This document shows, piece by piece, positions 18,629-27,460 of a stretch of DNA of 59,526 bases. A model generated the notes under the pieces. It had not been told where the DNA came from. It was given only the letters and a program-made list of their open reading frames with translations, and made no database searches. Each line of letters starts with the position of its first letter. The stretch's first letter is position 1. Position numbers and translations under genes: made by a program. This DNA comes from an uncultured Lachnospiraceae bacterium (GTDB lineage: Bacteria; Bacillota; Clostridia; Lachnospirales; Lachnospiraceae). Location: positions 1 through 59,526 of the forward strand of contig CANPTH010000022.1 of the NCBI GenBank assembly GCA_947576945.1. The letters are read 5' to 3'.

Positions 18629-20215
18629 ATGGAATATCTGAAGGTGATGCTGGTAGATGATGAAGATCTGGTGATAGAGGATATCCAGGCGCTGATCGAT
18701 TGGGAAGCACATGGTTTTCGGGTCGTGGGCTTTGCTTATAATGGCAGGCAGGCACAGCGGCTGGTGGAAGAAGTGCAGCCGGATATCATATTTATGGATG
18801 TGTCTCTTCCGGATCTGGATGGGATTTCTCTGTCCCGGAAGCTGCAGGAGCGGCTGCCGGAGGTGGTCATTATAATCCTGAGCGGATATATGGATTTTAA
18901 GTATGCACAGGGGGCAGTTGAGATCGGGGCGCTTTCCTATATCGTAAAGCATCAGGTTACGCCTGAAAGCCTTCTGTCTACGTTGTCGGACGCCCGGGAG
19001 ACGATCGAGAAGAAGAAATTCTCCCGGCTGATAGAGAGCAGGTTTTTCCTGCGCAGTGTTCTGGAACAGGGAATCTCTTATCATGACGGGATGGAGGAGG
19101 CGCTGTCCGTTTATCAGGATCCGTTTCTGCTGTTGCGTCTGACTCCGGTAACGCCCTGGTATGGTGTGCGGGCAGAGGAGAAGGAAAGCCTGATATTGCA
19201 GGCGCATATGTCTCCTCTATTACAGATCCAAACAGAGGATTTCCGGATTCTGGATATCCTTATCTATCATGCGGACATTCTGGTGTTCCTGGGACCTCGG
19301 CCGTCCGCCAGGCCTGGCAAGCGCTATCTGGGCAGTTTGAGCGGCGCCGTACGGGCGCTTAGAGAGGAACTGGAGAGACAGACCAAGCAGACTTTTGTGG
19401 CTGTCTATCTGGATCATGAGACGGTCTTATCTAATCTGTATGCGGATCAGCTCCTTCTGGAAAATGCCAGGGAGATGTATCGGTTACGTGAGGGAGAGAC
19501 GCTGTTGTGCATCAGGAACGGCAAAGCGCCGGGAGGTGACGAATCGGGGGCGGGGGATTCGGATCTGCGTTTTGCAGGACAGATGAGGAAATCATGTGAG
19601 AACCCGCAGGATCTTCATTTTTTTGACAGAGAGTATTTTCTGGAACATTATGAGGAGTTTCAGGAGAAACTTACCGATTGTATGAAGAGACTGGCCGATG
19701 AGGAGGATGTGACGGGTTTCCTGAACTGCTGCAGGAAAACGCTGGAATTATTGTCCGGATTTCCGGAATGGGATCAGGAAGAGAATACCCTGGGATGTTA
19801 TGCAGGGCAGATCGCGGCGGAAGTGCTGCGCAGGAGCGGGGCGTGTCATGCGGCCTGCAGGCAGCGGCAGCAATATGCGCCGTCCACGAATTATATGCTT
19901 CAATATATCAGGGATAACTATTCCGGTTCCCCGTCCCTGGCGGAAGCGGCGGAGCATCTGCAGAGCAATCCTATGTATCTGGGACAGAAGTTCAAGAAGG
20001 ATACCGGAAAGACATTTCATAACGCATTGAATGAATATCGCATCGACAGGGCAAGGCAGCTGCTTGATACTACGAATCTGCGTATTTTTGAGATATCGGA
20101 GAAGGTGGGGATCGGCAACAGCCAGTATTTCAGCAAGATATTTAAGGAGATCACGGGGCTTACGCCGAATGAATATAAGACGGCATCTTATGCGGTATCC
20201 AGGAGGAAATTATGA
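18629..20215 (+). CDS. YesN-type response regulator with AraC HTH
   Basis: A 528-residue cytoplasmic response regulator. The receiver domain (about 1-120) has MLVDDEDLVIEDI, the phospho-acceptor Asp in IIFMDVSLPDLDG and the Lys in IVKHQ. A long middle region (about 150-400) is of unassigned type. The C-terminal AraC-type double HTH (about 425-525) includes FKKDTGKTFHNALNEYRIDR and VGIGNSQYFSKIFKEITG. Start 18629 follows GTGGAG; a GTG four codons earlier overlaps that SD. It overlaps the kinase gene by four bases (ATGA). YesN-type regulators usually activate an adjacent sugar ABC transporter operon, here probably the one starting at 27591. Confidence 0.9.
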   Translation: MEYLKVMLVDDEDLVIEDIQALIDWEAHGFRVVGFAYNGRQAQRLVEEVQPDIIFMDVSLPDLDGISLSRKLQERLPEVVIIILSGYMDFKYAQGAVEIGALSYIVKHQVTPESLLSTLSDARETIEKKKFSRLIESRFFLRSVLEQGISYHDGMEEALSVYQDPFLLLRLTPVTPWYGVRAEEKESLILQAHMSPLLQIQTEDFRILDILIYHADILVFLGPRPSARPGKRYLGSLSGAVRALREELERQTKQTFVAVYLDHETVLSNLYADQLLLENAREMYRLREGETLLCIRNGKAPGGDESGAGDSDLRFAGQMRKSCENPQDLHFFDREYFLEHYEEFQEKLTDCMKRLADEEDVTGFLNCCRKTLELLSGFPEWDQEENTLGCYAGQIAAEVLRRSGACHAACRQRQQYAPSTNYMLQYIRDNYSGSPSLAEAAEHLQSNPMYLGQKFKKDTGKTFHNALNEYRIDRARQLLDTTNLRIFEISEKVGIGNSQYFSKIFKEITGLTPNEYKTASYAVSRRKL

Positions 20216-22038
20216 GGCGGTTTTTGCAAAAGAAATGTGCGGCGGGAAGAAAGAACTCTCTGTCACATGGATTGAAATTCCGGATCTTCAGCCGTCTGGT
20301 GATCGTGGTCTCTCTCATCCTGCTGATCCTGTCGATGGCTTTGTTTGTGGTGATCACCAGTGTGCTGCGGTTTTCGCTGGAGAGCAGAGGCAAGGATGAT
20401 ATTCAGTTTCTTGCGTACCTTTTGAATGATGCATTGAGCAATGCCATAGCGGCGGGAAAAACGCTGGCGATCCATCCGGAAGTACAGGAGCTTCTGAAAC
20501 AGGAGTACAACCGGGACGAGCCGGAGGATGCCTTTGCCATACGGGCTATCATGAACAGTATTGAGAAGAGCGTGCTGCTCCAGGATTACGTACAGAGTTT
20601 CTGTGTCGTATCTGCATCACATCAGGGATATTGGAGTATCAGTCCCAACAGCGATGATTTCCTGGAATGGTTTGAGGGAGAAGTCCTGGATGGGTCAACA
20701 GTGGAGGACTTCCGGGGATTTACGGATATCTATGTCTTCCCGGCGTCGATCCATAGCGCAAAGCCGGTGCGGCTGATCAGTTATGTATGTCCGATGAATG
20801 TGATCGTGTCCAATGACAGGATCGTTACGGCGTATCTGGTGATCAACCTGAATTTTGACCAGCTGATCACCAGTGTAAAGAATAAGACTGACTTTTTCAA
20901 TCAGATAGCGATTTTGAATTTCGACAGAGACCTGATCTGGCTTTCAGCAGGGGAGATCGATGAATATAAGGAGGAGTTTGCGCAGATGACAAGCTCCTTT
21001 GGCAGGAATGAGGGGAATTATTATTTCTCTTACCGCCTGTTTTCGGCGGGCTGGTATCTGCTGGCCACGGCGGATATTTCACATATGTATGATTTCATGC
21101 AGCCGAGTTATCTGCTGCTGGGATTTCTGGTGATCGCGTCGGTGATCATTCTGCTGGGATGCCTGTATCCGCTGCTGAACAAGATCACCAGGCAGATTCA
21201 GGACTTAAGCGGTGCCATCGATCAGGTGAGACAGGGAAATCTTGATACTGTTATCGATCTGGATGAGGCGAAGGAGCTGAAGAATATTTCCGACGGGTTC
21301 AACCTGATGACGAAATCCATAAAGGAACATATCAGGAAATCAGTGGAGGAAACAGAACGTTCTCAGCAGCTGGCATTTGAACTGCTGCTGGCGAAGATCA
21401 ACCCGCATTTCATCTATAATACTTTAAATTCCATTATCTATCTGGCAAGGAAACGGCAGCATGAGGATATTGTCCGGATGACGAGCGCTTTCATATGGCT
21501 GTTACAGGACAGTATCCATCTGGGAGAATCTACGCTCTACGCCAGGGTCGGCAACGAATTGGAAGTGATCCGGCAGTATATCATCATCCAGAAATACCGC
21601 TACAGGGAACGGTTTGATTTCGTCCTTTCCTGCGACGAAGGATTAGAGGAATGCTATATCCCGCGCAATATTCTGCAGCCGCTGGTGGAGAATTCTTTGA
21701 TACATGGAATCTGTACAGATGATAAAAAGGGCACGATACGGTTGGAGATGAAGAAGGAAGAGGATTGCCTGATCGTCCTGCTGGAGGATGATGGGGTGGG
21801 CATGGAACAGGATTACGCATGCCGGCTTCTGGATTCGTCAACGGTAAAGGACGCGGACCGAAGAGCCCGCGTCCGTCCGATCGGAATCAATAATATCGCA
21901 GAACGATTAGAATATCTGTTTCATGATCGGCATGCATTTTATATTCAGAGCAGCCCGGGAGCCGGAACCCGGATAACGATTCAGATTCCGTTGGTCTCCC
22001 GGACGGAAACCGAGGAACCGTTCACGGAGATGGAGTGA
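20212..22038 (+). CDS. YesM-type sensor histidine kinase
   Basis: A 608-residue membrane kinase. The first transmembrane helix is at about residues 28-50, an extracellular sensor domain runs to about 300, and the second helix at about 302-325 is followed by HAMP. The His_kinase domain (PF06580) shows LLLAKINPHFIYNTLNSI with the phosphorylated His. The ATPase part has LVENSLIHGI (N box) and LEDDGVGM (G1 box). It should sense an extracellular oligosaccharide, perhaps through a binding protein, and phosphorylate the co-encoded regulator. Its last 58 bases overlap the 3' end of the convergent gene at 21981-24320. Confidence 0.9.
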   Translation: MRRFLQKKCAAGRKNSLSHGLKFRIFSRLVIVVSLILLILSMALFVVITSVLRFSLESRGKDDIQFLAYLLNDALSNAIAAGKTLAIHPEVQELLKQEYNRDEPEDAFAIRAIMNSIEKSVLLQDYVQSFCVVSASHQGYWSISPNSDDFLEWFEGEVLDGSTVEDFRGFTDIYVFPASIHSAKPVRLISYVCPMNVIVSNDRIVTAYLVINLNFDQLITSVKNKTDFFNQIAILNFDRDLIWLSAGEIDEYKEEFAQMTSSFGRNEGNYYFSYRLFSAGWYLLATADISHMYDFMQPSYLLLGFLVIASVIILLGCLYPLLNKITRQIQDLSGAIDQVRQGNLDTVIDLDEAKELKNISDGFNLMTKSIKEHIRKSVEETERSQQLAFELLLAKINPHFIYNTLNSIIYLARKRQHEDIVRMTSAFIWLLQDSIHLGESTLYARVGNELEVIRQYIIIQKYRYRERFDFVLSCDEGLEECYIPRNILQPLVENSLIHGICTDDKKGTIRLEMKKEEDCLIVLLEDDGVGMEQDYACRLLDSSTVKDADRRARVRPIGINNIAERLEYLFHDRHAFYIQSSPGAGTRITIQIPLVSRTETEEPFTEME

Positions 22039-24320
22039 GCGGATGCCGGTGCGCCGTATACCTGCACGCAGAGCGGCGTCTGCTTCAGGCGGTCAGGGAT
22101 CTGGGCCTGCAGCCGGATCTCATTGCCGTCGATCTGCATCTGTGTGACCTGGATTCCCCAGAGGCCAAGGGCCTTTTTCTCTTTCACATCCACGTTGATC
22201 AGTCCCAGTCTGGGCTCCAGATATTCTGCGGCGGTGAGGATGATCCCTCCGCCCCAGAGCAGACTGGAATCATACTGCATACCCTCATACCCGCAATGTG
22301 CCCAGTTTTCATAAGGAAGATTCTGGAATCCTCCGTGCATGGCAGCTACGGAGCGCTCCAGGTATTCCCATCTGCCTGTATCCATATAAGCTTCATAGAG
22401 CAGGATAGCGCATAGCGCCTCTCTGGCGTCGTTCCACTCGTTGTCCGTGTTTTGAACGGTGAATCCGCCGAAGGTGTCGATCTGGATGCCCGGATGGTTC
22501 CAGATCTGCTGGGTGAGGAGCAGGTAATCGAGTACTTCCTCTGCCCCGGCGAGATGTTCCGGCTTACGGGTCATCCGATAACGCTTCAGGTAGGCGAAGG
22601 CCGCAAAGATCTGGGACAGATTACATTGCGGATACTGGGCGGTGATCCCGTCGTAGAAAGCGAAGGATTTCTTCGCGCAGGAGAGGAAAGTCTCCAGGTC
22701 ATACCAACGCTGTCTGGGCCGTACCTGAGTTTCGATAAAGTCTATGGCCAGCATACCGCTTTCGACGAAATCTTTTCTGCCGGTCAGCTCGCCCAATTCC
22801 AGAAGGAAGATGGCGCTGGCAGCGGTCTCTGCATTGAAGTCACGGAACTGCAGCCGGCTGGGTTCGCCTTCGGTGTTGAACCAGGAAGGGATACATCCAT
22901 CTTTATGCTGCACGCCCGTAAGAAATTCCGCATAAGGGATACAGAGTTCCAGGATGTCGGTCTTTCTTTCCGGGAACACGCGCTGTGCCCAGAGGGTCAG
23001 GAGCCATGCGGTATAGGACATCTGCAGGGTATGGAATTCTTTATAATATCCGGCCCAGCCGTCATCGCGCAGCCACGTTTCGGCGCCGTCTTCTTCCAGA
23101 TAGCAGATAACGGGAAACATGCCTTTGGTGCGGGGAGCTGACAGGATCAGATCCAGGATCTGCCCGGCCCTCAGGAGCCATTCCGGATTGTTGTTTTTCC
23201 TGCCATAGCGGTACATGCCATAGCCGGTGACCAGTTCCTGCAGCCAGCAGGCGAACCAGGCATCATGTTTGTAATCTGTACGGCTGAACCATTCTCCCTG
23301 TCTTCGTCCCGTGACGGCGCCCACGGTCTTTCCGTCCTTTTCATAGGTATAGAAGTCTGCCTTCGTCTGTTTGTCCCAGATCTCCTTTTCCCACTGCTGC
23401 AACGTGAAGACGCCGGGGAATCGTACGTTTTCATAGAGGTCGTGGCAGGTGTCTTCCCGATAGGTGTGGTATCTTTGCCAGAGGTAACGCAGGGCATCCC
23501 GGTACCCAAGACGCTCCGGCGCTTCTTTGACCAGAAGGGAATAGCAGTAGCAGCAGCTTTCTCCTTCGTTCAGATGGATCTGTACGAAGGCGCGGTCGCT
23601 TCCGCGTACGATATGGGTATGGCCTGCTTCGCAGGGCTGATCCGGATCTACCCCTTTGATGCCGATTCCGCCAAAGGAAAACCAGGGGTGTGTATTCTCT
23701 GTTACGTTCAGATCCATGCCCAGAGGAAGACGGTTAAGATCCTGTGCCGTGACGCCTTCCAGGCCGGCGATCAGGCCGGCGAACACGCTGCCCTGCTGGA
23801 ACATGACAACAGGCGTGCGGAAGTTGTAATGGGATACGATATCCATGGGTACGGTCTTGATCCGCTGACTCCACACGAAGTCTAAGGGTCCGTCCAGGGG
23901 AGTATCCGTCTCCCGTTTGGGTATCTTGTAGTCCCACTTATCCTCGATTGCGCGGAAGTTCAGCTTCTTCTTGGCGGTTGTGGTCACACGGAAATGCAGT
24001 GTGTGCGGACAGGAATCTTTCATAACGGTTCCGCCTGTCTGCATGCAGTCTGTCAGACTGATCTCCCGAATGCGGGTATAGTCAGGATGTTCTATGCGGA
24101 CACGGAGGATGCCGTTCTCCACGGCGGCCTCTTCCACGACTTCAGATTCCTGATAGTAGACGGCGTAAAGCCGCTCATCCTGCAGTGCAGTCACATGGGG
24201 GAAGGACTCCAGAACCAGCGTCTCACCGCCGCCGGAGATGAGATAGATCTTCTCCTGATAGGTTTCCTGATCCGTGAGGGCTTCCAGTCTGATGTGATGA
24301 TCTTGAAGTATCTTTGCCAT
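21981..24320 (-). CDS. Large hydrolase-like protein with alpha/alpha-toroid features, family not recognised
   Basis: A 779-residue protein without signal peptide. I do not recognise its family. Residues about 1-300 look beta-rich (a possible N-terminal beta-sandwich). Residues about 330-720 are Trp/Tyr-rich helices spaced like six-hairpin (alpha/alpha toroid) glycosidases, for example DDGWAGYYKEFHTLQMSYTA, QFRDFNAETAASAIFLLELG and TDNEWNDAREALCAILLYEA. A short beta-like tail follows. It lies 36 bases downstream of the GH78 gene, so the two are probably co-transcribed, pointing to a role on rhamnose-containing or uronic glycans in the cytoplasm. The conserved acidic residues could be catalytic, but this cannot be decided here. 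SD GAGAGGAA precedes the ATG. Confidence 0.6.
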   Translation of the reverse strand: MAKILQDHHIRLEALTDQETYQEKIYLISGGGETLVLESFPHVTALQDERLYAVYYQESEVVEEAAVENGILRVRIEHPDYTRIREISLTDCMQTGGTVMKDSCPHTLHFRVTTTAKKKLNFRAIEDKWDYKIPKRETDTPLDGPLDFVWSQRIKTVPMDIVSHYNFRTPVVMFQQGSVFAGLIAGLEGVTAQDLNRLPLGMDLNVTENTHPWFSFGGIGIKGVDPDQPCEAGHTHIVRGSDRAFVQIHLNEGESCCYCYSLLVKEAPERLGYRDALRYLWQRYHTYREDTCHDLYENVRFPGVFTLQQWEKEIWDKQTKADFYTYEKDGKTVGAVTGRRQGEWFSRTDYKHDAWFACWLQELVTGYGMYRYGRKNNNPEWLLRAGQILDLILSAPRTKGMFPVICYLEEDGAETWLRDDGWAGYYKEFHTLQMSYTAWLLTLWAQRVFPERKTDILELCIPYAEFLTGVQHKDGCIPSWFNTEGEPSRLQFRDFNAETAASAIFLLELGELTGRKDFVESGMLAIDFIETQVRPRQRWYDLETFLSCAKKSFAFYDGITAQYPQCNLSQIFAAFAYLKRYRMTRKPEHLAGAEEVLDYLLLTQQIWNHPGIQIDTFGGFTVQNTDNEWNDAREALCAILLYEAYMDTGRWEYLERSVAAMHGGFQNLPYENWAHCGYEGMQYDSSLLWGGGIILTAAEYLEPRLGLINVDVKEKKALGLWGIQVTQMQIDGNEIRLQAQIPDRLKQTPLCVQVYGAPASAHSISVNGSSVSVRETNGI

Positions 24321-24356
24321 AGGTAAATTCCTCTCTTTCTGTCGTCGGATGACGGC

Positions 24357-27005
24357 CTATCTTTGTGTCGTTATGCGGTAGGAGCCGCTTCCAAGATGCA
24401 GGACGGTACCGATGCCGGTAACTTTTTCCTGATCGGTGTGATACGCTGCGCCGTTCCTGTGGATCTCTTTTAAGCTGCCGCATTTTTCGGGTATCTGTAC
24501 TTCTGCCTGCGTGTTGAAGGGAATCTCTACTTCCAGACTGAATGCTGTCTCCGTCTTTGTCCAGGAAACAGAAACGGCTCCGTTTAAGATATCCATGCCG
24601 GCTTTTGCGTGTCCCATTTTGTTCGGGACGCAGGGAGCGATCAGCAGTTTCTGAATGCCCTCCTCATCCATGGAGATGTGAATCCCGCCCAGATATTTGT
24701 AGAACCAGACGCAGGCTGCTGCCAGCATAGGCTGGTTTCTGGAATTCATGATGTTGTTGTCTCTGTCCGCTTCCCAGCGCTCCCAGATGGTGGTGGCTCC
24801 CTTGTCCAGCATGTATCCGAAGCTGGGAGAAGTCTTCTGCATCATGAGTTCGTAGACGGTGTCTTCCTGTCCATTGCGGCAGAGCGCTTCCACCAGGGCT
24901 TTGGTGCCCATATTTCCGGTGGTCATGTGATGGTCGTGGTCGCGAACGTTTGCCACGATATTTTCCACGATGCCCGCGATGTCTTCTGCGGATGCCAGTC
25001 CAAGATCTATGGAAAGGGCATTGGCGCTTTGGCTGCCCTGATCATACTGTCTTGTATCCGGGTGGAAGAAGCGGGTGTTGTATTTCCTGCGCACCTCTTC
25101 CATAAGAGAAGTGAGATAGGAGACATCCTTTCTGCCCAGTATCCCGGCCATTTCCCGAAGCTGGGAAAGGGAAAGATAGAGGTATGCCGTGGAGACCAGT
25201 GCAGCGGTCACGTGCATGGATACGGCGCCGGCGCCGTAAGGATCCGGATAACATTCTTCCTGCGGACAGGCCCACTCACCGAATCCGGTACGGGAGATGA
25301 TAAGGTCTTCTGTCTCCTGCAGCAGGACATGGATATACTTCATAAGATTGTCGTAGGATTCCTCTATAAGCCGCTTGTTGCCGTAAGTCCTGTACATCAA
25401 CAGGACCAGGCTGACAGGTGTGTTGACCTGAGGGTCGCAGGGACGGCGCCCCCAGCGGAAAGGAGCGGTGTCTGCGAAGTATCCGTCCTGATTCTGGGTA
25501 TCCTGGATGTCTCTCGCCCATTTCTCGAAGAAGCTTGCCATGTCATAATGATATGTGCAGCCTTCCGCGCGGGAGGTCATGTCTGTGGTCCAGCCATGCC
25601 GTTCGTCTCTCTGGGCGCAGTCCGTAGGGATTCCCATCAGGTTGCAGGCGTCGGTATGTCTCATGACCTGAGCCAGCTGATTGAAGAAGGCGTTGTCGGA
25701 TTGAAACCATGCATTTTCATGCAGATCCGTATGTATGAACTCGGCTGACAAGTCGTGCAGCGTTGCCTCTCCCTGTGTCTGGACGGTGAAGTAGCGGAAC
25801 CCGTGGTAAGTGAATCTGGGTGCATATTCCTCCATATCCCGGTCGCCGCGCAGGATATAGCTGTCCTGACAGCGGGCAAGACGAAGGGCGGTACGGTCCA
25901 GGGCGCCTTCCTTTGTCAATTCTTCTGCGAAGGTCAGCGTAATCTTAGCGCCGGCATTTCCGGAGACTTTAATGCGGATCCAGCCGGTCTGGTTACGTCC
26001 GACGTCATAGAGCAGGCTGCCGTCATCCAGTTTTCCGATACAGGAAGGCGTCGAGTGCTCTACGATCCGGATTGGAGGAAGCAGTGCGCCTGTCTTGACA
26101 CCGCCCGGGTTTTCCACTACGGTGGCCAGGATCCAGCCGTTCGGCCGTTGGTGCTCCTGCAGGAAGCGGGGCTCATAGGCGGGTGTGTCCCAGCCGTCTT
26201 TTTCCAGCCGGGCATCGTAGTCTTCTCCGTCGTAGATACTGTTATACAGGATGGGGCCCCTGGCAACACACCAGCCGATTCCCCAGTCGGTAAATTCTTC
26301 CTGACGGCTGCCATCCTCATACTCGATATTGAGCTGTACCAGTACCTTGGGCTGTCCGGCCCATCCGGCGCCCAGCACGAGACCGATCACGTTGTCTTCG
26401 GGCAGCAGATCTTCGGTCACGTCATAGGTGGTATAGAGGACTGTCTTCGCGCAGTCGGTGGGAGCCGGATCTAAGAGATGGTCGCCGATCCGGTGGCCGT
26501 TCAGACGCAGTTCATGGTATCCCAGACAGCAAACGTAAGCTCTTGCCCGGACGATTCTTTTCTGCTGACAGGAGAAGGAGTAGCGCATCAGGAGGCCGTT
26601 GCCGATCAGGCCGCCCAGAAAGCTCATCCAGTTTCCTTTCCAGTCACGATCATCAAGCAGGCCCATTTCAAACCAGGCTGGTTCGCTGAAGGGAGAGAAT
26701 TCTCCCGACTGATCCTGAATGCGGACCATCCAGTAGATCCGTTCACCGCTCTTTAGAGCAGCGCCCTGGTAGGGGATTGCATAAGAACGGCGGTTCTTTA
26801 CTATGCCCGAATCCCAGCGGTCATAGATTCCTTCCGATAGAAGGGATTCCTCGGAGGAAGCCACGATCTGCCAGGCTTGCTGCCAGCCGCTTTCCGGGGC
26901 GGCTTCTTCCCGGACCTGCCAGCTGAGGAGCGGCTGGCTTTTCTGTACTCCCAAAGGGTTTTTCTCATATTCGCAACGTAGATTTTCAGGAATATGGCTG
27001 TTCAT
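24357..27005 (-). CDS. GH78 alpha-L-rhamnosidase
   Basis: An 882-residue cytoplasmic enzyme removing terminal alpha-L-rhamnose. N-terminal beta-domains of the Bac_rhamnosid_N type are followed by the alpha/alpha-barrel. The family acid motif reads DCAQRDERHGWTTD with D462, E468 and D475 matching conserved carboxylates. The likely base is E742 in ATTIWERWE. One deviation: the family usually has Asn-His in the late SRNH motif, and here it is SRNQ. Start 27005 follows GAGAGG. The frame is open 46 codons further up but with no SD. The leader region contains palindromes listed separately. Confidence 0.88.
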   Translation of the reverse strand: MNSHIPENLRCEYEKNPLGVQKSQPLLSWQVREEAAPESGWQQAWQIVASSEESLLSEGIYDRWDSGIVKNRRSYAIPYQGAALKSGERIYWMVRIQDQSGEFSPFSEPAWFEMGLLDDRDWKGNWMSFLGGLIGNGLLMRYSFSCQQKRIVRARAYVCCLGYHELRLNGHRIGDHLLDPAPTDCAKTVLYTTYDVTEDLLPEDNVIGLVLGAGWAGQPKVLVQLNIEYEDGSRQEEFTDWGIGWCVARGPILYNSIYDGEDYDARLEKDGWDTPAYEPRFLQEHQRPNGWILATVVENPGGVKTGALLPPIRIVEHSTPSCIGKLDDGSLLYDVGRNQTGWIRIKVSGNAGAKITLTFAEELTKEGALDRTALRLARCQDSYILRGDRDMEEYAPRFTYHGFRYFTVQTQGEATLHDLSAEFIHTDLHENAWFQSDNAFFNQLAQVMRHTDACNLMGIPTDCAQRDERHGWTTDMTSRAEGCTYHYDMASFFEKWARDIQDTQNQDGYFADTAPFRWGRRPCDPQVNTPVSLVLLMYRTYGNKRLIEESYDNLMKYIHVLLQETEDLIISRTGFGEWACPQEECYPDPYGAGAVSMHVTAALVSTAYLYLSLSQLREMAGILGRKDVSYLTSLMEEVRRKYNTRFFHPDTRQYDQGSQSANALSIDLGLASAEDIAGIVENIVANVRDHDHHMTTGNMGTKALVEALCRNGQEDTVYELMMQKTSPSFGYMLDKGATTIWERWEADRDNNIMNSRNQPMLAAACVWFYKYLGGIHISMDEEGIQKLLIAPCVPNKMGHAKAGMDILNGAVSVSWTKTETAFSLEVEIPFNTQAEVQIPEKCGSLKEIHRNGAAYHTDQEKVTGIGTVLHLGSGSYRITTQR

Positions 27006-27171
27006 ATTGTGTACCTCTCTTTCGATTTTTGCGGATAACCGTATTATCCATAGTAAACTCCATGATTCCGCTCCGCGGAATCTCAAAATCCAAAGACAAG
27101 CAAGCTTGTCTGGGAGAATGCCGCTTGGCGGCCGCCTGGCCATCCATGCTATGGAAGCCTCTGGATTTCAT
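26986..27171 (-). CDS. Possible 61-residue leader reading frame overlapping the GH78 start
   Basis: An open frame from ATG 27171 ends 20 bases inside the GH78 gene. Inside it, ATGGAG (27063-27058) acts as a possible SD for an internal ATG at 27050, which would give a 21-residue peptide (MDNTVIRKNRKRG...). I see no good SD for the 27171 start. It may only be an incidental open frame through a palindromic block, but overlap with the enzyme start would allow translational coupling. Confidence 0.2.
   Translation of the reverse strand: MKSRGFHSMDGQAAAKRHSPRQACLSLDFEIPRSGIMEFTMDNTVIRKNRKRGTQYEQPYS
27063..27112 (-). repeat. Palindromic block upstream of the GH78 gene
   Basis: Two perfect hairpins: GATTCCGC-TCC-GCGGAATC (27064-27082) and AGACAAGC-AA-GCTTGTCT (27094-27111). 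On the minus strand the first is followed at once by ATGGAG, the same arrangement as the leader elements elsewhere in this window (stem, then AATGGAGG). The block stands out as GC-richer than the AT-rich sequence to its right. It may be a distant relative of that family. Confidence 0.45.
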
Positions 27172-27460
27172 AATAATGTCATTATCTATCCCTGCGAATG
27201 GTGCGGCAATGGAACAGAGTATAGTTTTTGTGCATCTTTTATAGAAATACGGATGTCTACTTATATTAACAGCAGAATTAATGTGCGTAAAAACTATAAA
27301 AATAGTGTATTTTGCAAAAAGAATATAAATATTGCACAAAATATATAGTTTGCATAATTGTCTTGTATCTGCCAATGCTTTATGATGATAAACGTAACAA
27401 CAAAGCCTGAGGCTGAATTGTTATTGCTGAGTAAATATAACCGAAAACAAAGCAAAAGGA
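27172..27460. other. AT-rich divergent intergenic region with three phased TTGCA sites
   Basis: TTGCA occurs at 27312-27316, 27332-27336 and 27350-27354, that is at 20- and 18-base steps, roughly two helical turns. Phased direct repeats are typical of AraC-type binding sites, so this could be the target of the YesN-type regulator. I find no strong -10/-35 pair; TTGCAC (27332) with a poor -10 near 27355 is the best candidate. Confidence 0.3.

Noticed and set aside
24609..25748. 379-codon frame antisense to the GH78 gene
   Set aside because: Shadow of a gene with intact catalytic motifs.
27383..27400. Catabolite-response element
   Set aside because: ATAAACGTAACA partly resembles a cre site, but the central CG is offset and the symmetry is poor.
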